A program made the position numbers and the translations under genes. A stretch of 64,000 bases of DNA, from contig NC_080164.1 in NCBI RefSeq assembly GCF_950295315.1, forward strand, positions 107,345,587-107,409,586, given 5' to 3'. Shown here one piece after another: positions 22,862 through 34,862 of the stretch. The stretch is from Erinaceus europaeus. Lineage: Eukaryota; Chordata; Mammalia; Eulipotyphla; Erinaceidae. The first letter of the stretch is position 1. The number at the start of each line of letters is the position of its first letter. Under the pieces are notes generated by a model. It was not told the origin of the DNA, searched no databases, and saw only the letters and a list, made by a program, of their open reading frames with translations.

Positions 22862-25800
22862 CTTATTTCTTAAATTTCTTTATTGGGGAATTAATGTTTT
22901 ATATTCACAGTAAATGCAATAGTTTGTACATACATAACATTTCTCAGTTTTCCATATAACAATACAACCCCCACTAGGTCCTCTGTCATCCTTTTTGGAC
23001 CTGTATTCTCCCCCCCCTCACCCCAGAGTCTTTTACTTTGGTGCAACATGCCAATTCCAGTTCAGGTTATACTTGTGTTTTCTTTTCTGATCTTGTTTTT
23101 CAACTTCTCCATGAGAGTGAGATCATCCCATATTTCAACTTCACCATGAGAGTGAGATCATCCCATATTCATCCTTCTGTTTCTGACTTATTTCACTTAA
23201 CATGAATTTTTCAAGGTCCATTCAAGATCTGATGAAAACAGTGAGGTCACCATTTTTTATAGCTGAGTAGTAGACCATTGTGTATATATACCACCAGTTG
23301 CTCAGACACTCATCTGTGTTGTTGGACACCTGAGTTGCTTCTAGATTTGGGCTATTACAAATTGTGCTGCTAAGAACATATGTGTACACTGATCTTTTGG
23401 GATGGGTATGTTGGGTTTCTTAGGATATATCCCCAGGAAGGGAAATGCAGGATCATAGGGTAGGTCCACTTCTAGCTTTCTGAGAGTTTTCTAGACTGTT
23501 ATCCACAGATGGTGGACAAATTTACATTCCCATCAGCAGAGCAGGAGGGTTCCTTTGAGCCCACAACCTCTACAGCATTTGCTGCTGTTACTTTTTCTGA
23601 TGTATAACATTCTCACAGGAGTGAAATGGTATCACATTGTTGTCTTTATTTGCATTTCTCTGAAAATCAAAGACTTGGAGCATTTTTTCATGTGTTTCTC
23701 AGCCTTTTGGATCTCTTCTGTGGTGAATATTCTGTCCATGTCCTCTCCCCATTTTTGGATGGGGTTATTTGTTTTCTTGTTGTTGAGTTTGGCAAGCTCT
23801 TTCTATATTTTGGTTATTAGCCTCTTATCTGATGTATGTATGTAAAGATCTTCTCCCATTCTGTGGGGGTCTCTTGGTTTGGGTAGTGGTTTCTTTTGTT
23901 GTGCAGAAACTTTTTAATTTGATGTAGTCCCAAAGGTTTATGCTTGCCTTCGTCTTCTTTGTAACTGGATTCGTTTCATTGAAGATGTCATCAAAATTTA
24001 TGTGGAAAAAGAGTTCTTCGAATATTTTCCTCTAAGTATCTGATAGTTTGTGGTCTAACATCCAAGTCCTTGATCCACTTGGAATTTACTTTTGTATTTG
24101 GTGAAATATAGTGATTCAGTTTCTTTCTTCTGCATGTTTCAACCCATTTTTCCCCAACACCATTTGTTGAACAGACTTAGCTTTCCCCATTTAATAGTCT
24201 GGGTACCTTTGTCAAAGTGTAAATGTGCATAGGTGTGGGGACTCACTTCTGGACTCTCAATTCTATTCCACTGGTCACTGTGTCCATTCACATTCCAGTA
24301 CCAAGCAGTTTTGATTACAATGGCCCTATAATACAATTTGAAATCTAGGAGTGTGATGCCTCCAGTTGTGTTCTTCTCAAGATTGTTTTGGCAATTCTAG
24401 GTCTTTTCTGGTTCTAGGTACACATTTGTAGCATTTGTTCTATTCTCCTAAAAAAAATGTGGTTGGGATCTTGATGGGGATAGCATTAAATTTGTAGGTG
24501 GCTCTGTGTAGTATATTCATTTTGATGATGCTAATTCTTCAAACCCATGAACATGGAACATCTTTCCACTACTTTGTGTCTTTTTCTATTTCCTTAAGGA
24601 GTGACTCATAATTTTCAGTATACAAGTCTTTCACTTCTTGTTTAGGTTTCTTCCTAGATATTTTATTGTTTTTGTTGCTATTGTAAAAGGAATTGATTTC
24701 TGGATTTATTCTTCTTCTAACTTGGTGTTTAGAATACCTCTGAGTTTTGAATGTTAATTTTGCAGCCTGACACCTTACTGTATTGCTTATGATTTCCAAA
24801 AGCTTATGATTTCCAAAAGCTTCTTGCTATATTCCTTAAGTTTTTCTATGTATACTATCATGTCATCTGCAAATAGGGAGAATTTTGACTTCCTGTCTTC
24901 CAATCTGTATGCTTTTAATTCCTTGTTGCTACCTGATTGCTTTGGCAAGAACTTCCAACACTATGTTGAATAATAATGGTGATAGTGGGCATCCCTGTCT
25001 AGTACCTGATCTGAGGGGAAATGCTTCAGTTTTTCACCACTGAGTACGATGTTGGCTATATAGGTTTGCTATATATCAACTTCACTATCTTCAGGAATTT
25101 TCCATCTATTCCCATTTTTTGTAGTGTTTTGATCATAAAGTCATGTTGTATTTTGTCAAATGCTTTCTCTGCATCTATAGATATGACCATATGGTTTTTG
25201 GTCTTGCTTTTATTGATGTGGTGAATCATGTTGATTGATTTACATATTTTAAACCAATATTGAAGCCCTGGGATAAGCCCCAGTTGATCATGATGAACAA
25301 TCTTTTTAATGTACTGCTGTATCTGGTTGGCTAGAATTTTGTTCAATATTTTAGCATCTATGTTCATCAGAGATATTGATCTGTAGTTTTTTTTTTTTTG
25401 GTTGTGTTCCTGTATGCTTTTGGTATCAAAGTGATATTGGCTTCATAGATGCTGGGAGTATTCCCGTGTCTTCAATCATCTGGAAGACTTTTAAAAGTAG
25501 AGGTGTTAACTCTTCCTTGAAGGTTTTGTAGAATTAATTTGTAAAGCCATCTGGTCTAGGACTTTTATTCTTGGGAAGTTTTTTGATAACTGTTTCAATT
25601 TTATTAGCTGTGATGGGCCTGTTCATGCTATCTTGTTCCTCTTTACTTAATTTTGGAAGTTCATAGGTATCTAGGAAATTGTTCATTTCTTCCAGGTTCT
25701 CTAGCTTGGTGGCATACAGTTTTTCATAAAAGTATCACATGATATGCTGAATTTCTTGGTGTCTGTTGTGATATCTCCTCTTTCATTTATGATCCTATTT

Positions 25801-26985
25801 ATTTGGGTCTTTTTTTTTTTTTGAGTCTGGTTACAGGTTTGTCGATTTTGTTCACTATTTCGAAGAACCAACATTTACCTCCCTTGATCTTTTGCATGTT
25901 TTTTTATTTTCAATGTTATTGATTTCTGCCCTAACTTTAGTGATTTCTGTCCTTCTGGTTGTTTTAGGGTCCCTTTGTTCTTCTTCTTCTAGGTCTTTAA
26001 GATAATCAGGCTGTTTATTTGTGCTTTTTCTTGTTTCCTAATGTGTGGTTGTATAACTATGAACTTCCCTCTCAGTAGTGCCCTGTGTCCTAAATATTTA
26101 ACAGCCTGTGTTTTAATTTTCATTGAACTCTCGAAACATTTTGATTGCTTCCTTTATTTCCTCTTTGACCCAGTAGTTGTTAAGGAGTGTACTGTTGAGC
26201 TTCCACATTTTAGGAATATTACTAATCTTTTGTTGATTGTGAAGATGTGGTCTTCACCACTATGAAGACCACATCTTTAATTTAATTTGATTAAATTAAT
26301 TCCACTGTGGTCTGAGAAGATGCTTGGGATGATTTCAATGCTCTTGAATTTGCTGATGCTGTCTTTGTGGCATAACATATGGCCTTTCCTTGAGAATGAC
26401 CCATGTGTACTTGAGTAAAAAGTATATTCCAATTTCTTGGGATAACTGATTCTGAAAATGTCCAATAGTTCTAGTTTATCTATCTCCTCATTTAGCTCCC
26501 TCATGTCTTTATTGATTTTATGCCTGGATGATCTTTAAAGTTGAGAGAGTAGGGTGTTGAAGTCCCCTACTATGACTGTGTTCCTGTTAATATATTGTTG
26601 TAGCTCTTTCAGTAGATCTTTGATGTATTTAGATGGCTTTTCATTCAGTGCATAGATGTTAACAACTGTTAAGTCCTCTTGATTGATTGATCCACTGAGC
26701 CTGAAGTAGTGTCCATCCCTGTCTTTTTAAATTTTATTTATTTTCAAGTCTACCTTGTCAGATATGAGAATAGCTATTCCTGCCCCTTTTGTGAGCCATT
26801 TGCTTCTATGATAGTTTTCCATCCTTTCACTTTGAGTCTGTGTTTGTCTTGTTGAGTTAGGTTGGTTTCCTGTAGACAGCATATTGTTGGGTTTTGTTTT
26901 CTGATTCATCTTCCTACTCTGTGCCTTTCAATAGGTGAATTCAGGCCCAATGATATCAATTTATCGATATCAAAGATTGAAGATA
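22862..26985 (-). mobile_element. LINE-1, type B, 5'-truncated near the ORF2 start
   Basis: Reading the minus strand, the element starts near 26975 within the first codons of ORF2 and runs to a type B 3' end at 22862 (complement of TTCTTTATTGGGGAATTAAT). No ORF1 is present. Two short tandem duplications (23101-23169 and 24785-24818) and a double hairpin (26242-26298) occur in it. Confidence 0.9.
23160..26975 (-). pseudogene. L1 ORF2 relic (minus strand)
   Basis: Endonuclease pieces are read at 26727-26909 (AGIAILISDKVDLKINKI) and 26277-26504 (KKLEYTFYSSTHGSF and FSDHSGINL). Reverse transcriptase at 25056-25367 shows [20 protein letters not shown] and [12 protein letters not shown]. The catalytic FADD is encoded at 24862-24873 (complement). 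Many stops and shifts make it non-coding. It is close in sequence to the copies at 32005-34207 and 48640-50664. Confidence 0.88.
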
Positions 26986-26994
26986 TTTTAAGAA

Positions 26995-27115
26995 AATATT
27001 GCTTTTTTTTTATAGAGGCAGGGTTAGAAAGAGTAAGAGCTTCCTTCAGTGCAGTGGAGGCAAAGATCAGACATGTGTCACATGCACAATGCAAAGCCCC
27101 AAGGGCTTTTCATCT
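26995..27115 (-). mobile_element. SINE, T5-like, old
   Basis: TTTTTTTTATAGAGGCAGGG and AGTGCAGTGGAGGCAAAGAT, similar to 11474-11615. Sits at the 5' edge of the L1. Confidence 0.5.
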
Positions 27116-27239
27116 ACCCATTATTACCTTTTCAAGAAAGTTAGTTAGCATCTACCAATACAAACTGCACTGTAGAAGTAAAACAGCTGCCTTTGGTGAT
27201 AAACTACAAACTAGCCATTAAAGATTGCATGGGGGGGGA

Positions 27240-27374
27240 GGTGGGAGTAGGCAGCATAAGGGTTATTATGCAAAGAAACTCTCATGCCTGAGACTCCAAA
27301 GTCCTAGATTCAATCCACCTCCACCACCATAAGCAGAGTAGTGCTCCAGTAAAAAAAAAAAAAAAAAAAAAAAA
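27240..27374 (+). mobile_element. SINE, T4 type
   Basis: GGCAGCATAAGGGTTATTAT head, CTCTCATGCCTGAGACTCCA, CACCACCATAAGCAGAG, A-run. Confidence 0.85.
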
Positions 27375-27479
27375 GCTGAATAGTGCTTTGGGGGAGGGAA
27401 AGATGGCATGTGCTATTTTTAAATTTTTTAATTGTGGGCCTAAATGGTTTACAGCACTGTTTTGGACACATGGGTCCAT

Positions 27480-29315
27480 TTTTTCATTTCACCATGATAG
27501 GTGTCTGCAGTTGGATGCTTTATAAAGAAATTATTTTAGTTTTCCAAAAATAATAATAATACACTGTCTACACAAATGTTATGGGTGGAGTTGGGAACTG
27601 TATAGAAATACCTATATTGTTCTTGGAATTTTTTTAAAAGAGTGAATGGTCAAATTAAAAAATAACTAATAATAGTTCCATAAAAACAATAATGAAGCCA
27701 TTTATTCTACTAAATAAAAAAAAACTTGGTCACAGTCCCATAAAGTGACTCCTATTTAGTAGCTAGGGGGTAGGGAAGGGGGCATTGGTAGTTACTATTA
27801 ACTACACAGTACTCTAGTTGTTTTCCCTGAATTAATATTAACTACCACCGACTCGCAATTTATAAGGTGAAATTATTTTAGTCCCTGGGATTATCTGGGT
27901 TCTTTAGCATCCTGCATCTCTGTGGTGCAGTGAATGGCCACTTGTTCTCAAAATTATAGGGACTTTGGGGGTGTTTCCTTGGAGGTTTCTTTGCTATGAC
28001 TTCAGTGTCTTCTCAGGGCTGGTGTCAGAAGGGGTGGCATGGAGGTATGGGCACAACAGCACAGCCTGGGCAGGAGCTCAGGGAGGGGAGAGCTTGTCTT
28101 CAAGGTTCAGTGGTAGCTCTGCCGACTTATCCATTTCTACTCCCAGCTAATTGGCACCTCTGCCTCCTCACTAATGAACTGGGAGGCCAGGGGTCAGGGG
28201 GTGCCTCTCCATTGGGATAATCTTTGTCTGCAATTTGTGTGCTCTCTTCTCCTGGCTTCATTATCCCAAGTGTGGGGGCCAGGGGCATGAACTTTCCACA
28301 GCTTTCTTCACTGGAAGGTCGATGATCAAGGACAGAGTGACAGCTGCAGACATGGCCCTCAGAGCTAGTTGTGTGACCCCCCCCCCCCCCCAGTATTAAT
28401 TTGAACCAGTAGAGCTCACTGAAGGAGATGCCTGTGTTCCTGTTAACTAGAACAACCTCACTCTCTGCAAAGAAATGAAAGAGATCCTTTGCTCTTTTGC
28501 TTTATTTTTTTGGAGTGAGAATAAGAAATTCTGTTTAAATGGGGATATTTAATTTTTAAGAGTGCTTAATGGATGAAAATATTAGAGCAATGTTTTTTCT
28601 GGATGGAAGAACCAGGCAGGAAGTCAAAATAAATGCCACCAATTTACTTAAGAATTTGCAAGTCTGAGCTGTGAAATGACTAGATAAATGATCCTGATGG
28701 AAAGTAGGTAGAACCTTCTGGAAGATGTCTTAAGTCACACTCATTTCCATTTCATGGTGGCTGAAATCCTTCAACTAAAGGTAGATATGGTTAAAATAAG
28801 TGTGTCTTGGGGACCAGTGTTAAAAAAAATGTGTTCCAAAGCAATGAATTATTTATTTGGGGGAAATGGAAGAAAAGGAGAGAGAGCAAGAAGTCAAAAA
28901 ACACCTTCTTGGCTGTTAATACCTTGGAACTTAGTGGAGAGGAAATAACACCCAATTTTTAGGGACTCCAATGTAAACAAACAGGATCTATGATAGGAAA
29001 TAGCACTCCCCCCAATTTATAAGGCTTGGTCCATGCTCATTTTTTTTTCTTCGATAAAACTTCCTGTACTTACTCCTAGCCATTTTGGGCCAGACCAAAA
29101 CGAAAATAAATCTTCCTCAAATGGTGACAGGAAACCTTTCATTGGGTGATATTTTTGAAATATCCAAAATAGCCCCTTCTAATGCTGGGACCCAGATGCA
29201 GGTAAATGGATGTATTATTTAAGATAAGACTCTACCGTGATATGGACGTGGTTGTTAATGATGGACTTCACTATGAAGTCATAAGGAGTGATTGAAAATG
29301 TTCTTTTGCCAAATT
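27480..29315. other. Longest unique stretch
   Basis: No SINE or L1 recognised. 28000-28350 is GC-richer and ends near a C-run (28378-28392). Frames of about 60-75 codons at 27965-28220 have no domain, and I see no convincing exon. Confidence 0.55.
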
Positions 29316-29317
29316 TA

Positions 29318-29432
29318 GGGGCTTGGTGGTGGCACACCTGGTTGAGTGCATGTGACAATGTGCAAGGATCCAGATTTGAGCTCCTGATTCCCACACAGGG
29401 GCAAAGCTTTGCAGGTGGTGAAGCAGTATTAT

Positions 29433-29467
<35 letters not shown>

Positions 29468-29540
29468 CCCTCTCTTTCCATTCCCTTTTGATTTCTGAAT
29501 GCTTCTCTCCAATAAATAAATAAAGGTTAATGTATTTTTT
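29318..29540 (+). mobile_element. SINE, short type
   Basis: GGTGGCACACCTGGTTGAGT; (CT)n; CTCCAATAAATAAATAAAGG tail. Confidence 0.88.
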
Positions 29541-29563
29541 TTATCAAAAAAGGGGGGGTGGCC

Positions 29564-29714
29564 AGGCTGTGGAGTACCTGACTGAGCGCACACATTACAG
29601 TGTACAAAGACCCAGGTTCAAGCCATTAGTTCCTACCTGCAACGGGTAAGTTTCATGAGTGGTGAAGCAGGGCTGCAGGTGCCTCTCCCTCTCCCTCTCC
29701 CTCTCCCTCTCCCT

Positions 29715-29802
<88 letters not shown>

Positions 29803-29862
29803 TTATGTCCAACTCCCTTCTCATCTGTCTCTATCCAATAAAAACATTTAAAAAAAAAATGT
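29564..29862 (+). mobile_element. SINE, short type, expanded body
   Basis: GGCTGTGGAGTACCTGACTG head, GGTTCAAGCC, GGTGAAGCAGGGCTGCAGG, then long simple repeats and CTATCCAATAAAAACA tail. Confidence 0.85.
29684..29800 (+). repeat. (CTCCCT)n, (CT)n, (CA)n, (CT)n compound repeat
   Basis: About nine CTCCCT-like units, then CT, CA and CT runs; grown inside a SINE body. Confidence 0.95.
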
Positions 29863-30706
29863 GTTCTTCCAGAGGTAGAGCTAAGGAGCAGCAGCAGTTG
29901 TGCTTCTCTCCAATCCTCTCCTGGTTCAACTAGGAATACGGAAATAATAAGATAAATGTTTTACAATAAAGACAAAACAAACAGCAATCAGAAGGTTATC
30001 TCAGGGATAGGACATGCACCTGGGACTTCAACAAGACAGGACTAGAATGACTTCAGGAACCCACCAAACCACTGGACAGAGAGGAGCCTAGGGAGAGATT
30101 AAGTGACCAGACTGTTAACAGTCTGGAAGTTTCCCAGTTGAGACACCACCTCCAGTCTGTTTCATCAACAACAGCTGAAGGGAGGAGAGGACTCCCCTAA
30201 GACTCACCAAATGCAACTGTGAGCCTCCATTGCTACTGCCTTCAGAATCTGGAGCAGCATGGGGGAGGCCTTGTGCTGACACCAAGGGACAGAGTACTAA
30301 CGAGGAAACTCAGGAGAAGATCTAAACCTTGGTGGCCTAGCAATAGGGCTGTGAGAGTTTCTTTGCATAACCACTGGAGTATCTATGCCCCACCCTGCTT
30401 TATCTCTTGGTCAGGAGTCAGTGATTAAGCGAAGAAGCCTACTTACAGTTTAAAAGCCCTAAGGCTCCCATACAATACAGGGAAGAAAAAGAACAAAAGA
30501 GGCTTTGAGGCAACTGTGCTCCAACTCAGGGATTAAAATAATATTGAAACAACTGTCAATTTCCACAACTGTAAACTCTTTAATTACCTTACTTAGACAC
30601 AAGTCAGTCCAGGCAAGAGTGATCAGTAATTTGAAAAATAATGAGAGAGGGACCTCATAATATACTATATAAAATGGTTTAACCAACAAGAAGAAATACT
30701 GGAGTA

Positions 30707-31948
30707 ATGAACCAGGATAAGAGTCCAACTAAAATCCAACCAAAGGTTAAAGCAAAAAATAATAAGTTCAACATCCAAACACTAGTTAAGGAAATAATAA
30801 AAGGAGTGAGTACAGAGTTTGAAAGAATTGTTATCAGAAATGCAGAAACAGTAAATGAGACTCTGGAAGAAAACACTAATTACTTCAAGGTTATTAGAGA
30901 GCTGAAAGCTGAAATAGCTGAGCTAAGAACACAACAAGATGAACAAGCTAAAACATTATCAGAATAGGGCAACAAAATAGATGACTCCAGAAAACAGTAG
31001 AGGGGAGAAATAATAGAATAAATGAGGCTAAAGACAGAATTTGAAGGATCAAGGATGAATTAGAGAAAACTAAAAAGAAGATCTCAGAAAGAGATTAAGA
31101 GATACTGAGAACAACAACAGAGACCTATGGGATGACTTCAAAGAAGTAACATATGCATCATTGGCTTATCAGAGGAAGAAAGAGAGTGAGGAGAAGAAAA
31201 CATTCTTCAGGACATAATAGCTGAAAACTTCTCTAGTCCAGACAGTATCAAAGACATAATAGTTCAAGAAGCCCAGAGGGTCCCAAACAAAATTAACCAA
31301 GACAAAAGACACCAAGACACATCATATTTAGATGGAAAGGAATAAGAATAAAGAAAGGATCCTGAAGGCTGTAAGAGAAAAAACAAGGAAGAGTCACCTA
31401 CACAGGAAAACCGATAAGACTAGCAGCAGACTTCTCCACACAAACACTACAGGCCAGAAGAGAACTGCAAGATATCTATCGAGTGCTCAATGAGAAAGGC
31501 TTTCAACCAAGACTACTGTATCCTGCTAGACTGTCATTCAGACTAGATGGAGGCATAAAAACCTTCTCAGAGGGGAGTCGGGCTGTAGCGCAGCGGGTTA
31601 AGCGCAGGTGGCGCAAAGCACAAGGACCGGCATAAGGATCCCGGTTCGAACCCCGGCTCCCCACCTGCAGGGGAGTCGCTTCACAGGTGGTGAAGCAGGT
31701 CTGCAGGTGTCTATCTTTCTCTCCCCCTCTCTGTCTTCCCCTCCTCTCTCCGTTTCTCTCTGTCCTATCCAACAACAATGACAACAACAATAATAACTAC
31801 AACAATAAAACAACAAGGGCAACAAAAGGGAATAAATAAATAAAATTAAATACTAAAAAAAAACCTTCTCAGACAAGCAATAGTTGAAAGAATCAACTAT
31901 CACCAAGCCAAGCCTGCCCTGAAAGAAGTTGTGGAAGGTCTCCTATAA
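30707..31948 (+). pseudogene. L1 ORF1 relic, split by a SINE
   Basis: Begins MNQDKSPTKIQPKVK and contains VIRELKAEIAELRTQQDEQ, matching the coiled-coil start of the intact ORF1 at 58176. A TAG after about 86 codons and further frameshifts break it. The C-terminal codons (LKEVVEGLL then TAA near 31948) resume after the SINE at 31572-31858. Not functional. Confidence 0.85.
31572..31858 (+). mobile_element. SINE, long type, best-preserved copy
   Basis: Flanked by perfect 15-base target-site duplications AAAAACCTTCTCAGA (31557-31571 and 31859-31873). The pol III A box TAGCGCAGCGGG (31586-31597) fits TRGYNNANNNGG exactly, and the B box GGTTCGAACCC is at 31643-31653. The body has CTGCAGGGGAGTCGCTTCAC and ends in AATAAATAAATA. 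The intact promoter and perfect duplication make it the youngest-looking SINE here. It interrupts an L1 ORF1 relic. Confidence 0.95.
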
Positions 31949-32004
31949 ACAGGCAGATCACCGTAAATAGGCCATATATCAGAACACTCTAAAACTCTTC
32001 AAGA

Positions 32005-34207
32005 ATGGCATTAAAATATCTTCAATCTTGGATAAGATGCTAAAATATTAAACAAAATTCTAGCCAACCAGATACAGCATTAATACAATATTTAAAAGAT
32101 TGTTCATCACGACCAAGTGGGGTTTACCCTAGGGATGCAAGGTTGGTTTAAAATAGGTAAATCAATCAACATGATCCACCACATCAATAAAAGCAAGACC
32201 AAAAACCATATGGTCATACCAATAGATGCAGAGAAAGCCTTTGACAAAATACAACACACCTTTATGATCAAAACACTACAAAAAATGGGAATAGATGGAA
32301 AATTCCTGAAGATAGTGGAGTCTATATATACCAAACCTACAGCCAACATCATGCTCAACGGTGAAAAACTGAAGCGTTTCCCCTCAAATCAGGTACTAGA
32401 CAGGGCTGCCCACTATCACCATTATTATTCAACATAGTGTTGGAAGTTCTTACCGAAGCAAACAGGCAGGAGCAAGGAATTAAAAGCATACAGATTGGAA
32501 GACAAGAAATCAAACTCTCCCTATTTGCAGATGACACGATAGTATATATAGAAAAACCTAAGGAATCCAGCAAGAAGCTTTTGGCAATCATCAAGCAATA
32601 CAGTAAGGCATCAGGCTACAAAATTAACATTCAAAACTCAGTGGCATTCCTCTATGCAAACACTAAGTTAGAAGAAGATATCCAGAAATCAATTCCTTTT
32701 ACAATAGCAATAAAAACAATAAAATATAAATAAACCTAACCAAAGAAGTGAAAGACTTGTATACTGAAATAAACCTAACCAAAGAAGTGAAATAAACCTA
32801 ACCAAAATAAACCTAACCAAAGAAGTGAAAGACTTGCAAACTGAAAATTATGAGTCAATTCTCAAATAAACAGAAAAAGACACAAAGTAGTGGAAAGATA
32901 ATCCATGTTCATGGGTTTGAAGAATTAACATCATCAAAATCAATATACTACTCAGATCCATACACAAATTTAATACTTTCCTCATCAAGATCCCAAGCAC
33001 ATTTTTAGGAGAATAGAACAAATGCTACAAATGTATATCTGGAACCAGAAAAAAATCTAGAATTACCAAAACAATCTTGAGAAGAAAGAACAGAACTGGA
33101 GACACCACACACCCAGTTCTCAAATTGTATTATAGGGCCATTGTAATCAAAACTGTTTGGTACTGGAATGTGAATGGACACAGTGACCAGTGGAATAGAA
33201 TTGAGAGCCCAGAAGTAAGTCCCCACACCTATGGACTTCTACTCTTTGACAAAGGTGCCCAGATTATTAAAAGGGGAAAGCTGAGTCTCTTCAACAAGTG
33301 TGTTGGAATAAATGGGTTGAGACATTCAGAAGAATGAAACTGTACCATCATATTTCACTAAATACAAAAGTAAATTCCAAGTAGATCAAAGACTTGTATG
33401 CTAGATCAGAAACTATCAGATACTCAGAGGAAAATATTGGCAGAACCCTTTTCTGCATAAATTTTAAAGATATCTTCAATGAAATGAATCCAATTACAAA
33501 GAAGACTAAGGCAAGTATAAACCTTTGAGACTACATCAAATTAAAAAGCTTCTGCACAGCAAAAGAAACCATTACCCAAACTAAGAGACCCCTCACAGAA
33601 TGGGAGAAGATCTTTAAATGCCATACATCAGACAAGAAGCTAATAAACAAAATATAGAGTTTGCCAAACTCAACAACAAGTAAACAAATTACCCCATCCA
33701 AAAATGGAGAGAGGACATGGACAGAATATTCACCACAGAAGAGATCCAAAAGGCCAAGAAACACATGAAAAAATGCTCCAAGTCTTTGATTGTCAGAGAA
33801 ATGCAAATAAATACAATGAGATACCACTTCATTCCTGTGACAATGTCATACATCAGAAAAGGTAACAGCAACAAACTCTGGAGAGGTTGTGGGCTCAAAG
33901 GAACCCTCCTGCAATGTTGGTGGGGATGTAAATTGGTCCACCATCTGTGGAAAACAGTCTGGAGAACTCTCAAGAGGCTAGAAATGGACTCCCCCATGAT
34001 CCTGCAATTCCTCTCCTGGGAATACATCCTAAGGAACCCAAACACACCCATCCAAAAAGATGTGTGTATACCTATGTTCTTAGCAGCACAATTTGTAATA
34101 GCCCAAACCTGTAAACATCCCAGGTATCCAACAGCAGATGAGTGGCTGAGCAAATTGTGGCATATATTACACAGTGGAATACTACTCAGCAATTAAACAT
34201 GGTGATA
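32005..34207 (+). pseudogene. L1 ORF2 relic lacking the endonuclease
   Basis: The first codons (MALKYL) are kept, then a deletion joins them to the reverse transcriptase region ([12 protein letters not shown]). Segments 32117-32437 and 32437-32733 show [16 protein letters not shown] motifs (here [12 protein letters not shown]) and catalytic FADD at 32524-32535. At 32728-32820 a 16-base unit is repeated four times. The C-terminal region (33717-34196) keeps [16 protein letters not shown]. Ends where the type A 3' segment begins. Many stops and shifts. Confidence 0.88.
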
Positions 34208-34862
34208 GGTTCACCCGTGCCCATAAACTAGGGGAAAAATATATACCTGAAACCAGAAGTACACAAGAGCATGCAGGGAATACCCCCCAACACTTCATCT
34301 GCATTATCCCAGTCTTTAGGTCCATGATTGTTCAACAATTTGTTTGGCTTTGTATGTTAACTCTCTTTTCAGCCACCAGGTTCCGGATGCCAGCAAGATG
34401 CTGACCAGACTTCCCTGGACAGATGACCCCATCAGTGTGTACTGGAGCTCCACTTCCTCAGAGCCCCACCCTACTAGGGAAAGATAGAGGCAGGCTGGGA
34501 GTATGGATCAACCAGTCAACGCCCATGTTCAGCGGGGTAGCAATTACAGAAGCCAGACCTTCCACACTCTGCAACCCACAATGACCCTGGATCCATACTC
34601 CCAGAGAGATAGAGAATGGGAAGGCTATCAGGGGATGGGATGGGGTATGGAGATCGGGTTATGGGAATTGTGCAGAATTGTACCCCTCTTATTCTATGGT
34701 TTTGTTAATGTCTCCTTTCTTAAAAAAAAAAAAAAGAATAGGAAAGCTATCAGGGAAGGGTATGGGATACAGAGTTTTGGTGGTGGGAATTGTGTGGAGT
34801 GGTACACCTTTTATCCTATGTTTTTTGTCAGTGTTTCCTTTTTATAAATAAAATTATTTTTA
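34208..34862 (+). mobile_element. Two stacked type A L1 3' ends inside a type B L1
   Basis: 34208-34735 matches the type A 3'UTR (from the equivalent of 63787 onward) and ends in an A-run. At 34736-34862 the last ~125 bases of a type A 3' end occur again (GGAAAGCTATCAGGGAAGGG to TTTCCTTTTTATAAATAAAA). On both sides lies type B L1. I see no clean target-site duplication. Confidence 0.8.

Noticed and set aside
28000..28350. Possible host exon in the GC-richer unique region
   Set aside because: Frames are short, no splice-bounded reading frame with protein features could be supported.
29684..29800. CRISPR-like regular repeats
   Set aside because: Plain microsatellite units inside a SINE body, no spacers.
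31572..31660. tRNA gene
   Set aside because: Pol III boxes are those of a SINE head; no complete cloverleaf with anticodon arm, and the same head occurs dozens of times.
34503..34847. 114-codon frame
   Set aside because: Spans two L1 3' ends and an A-run; non-coding.
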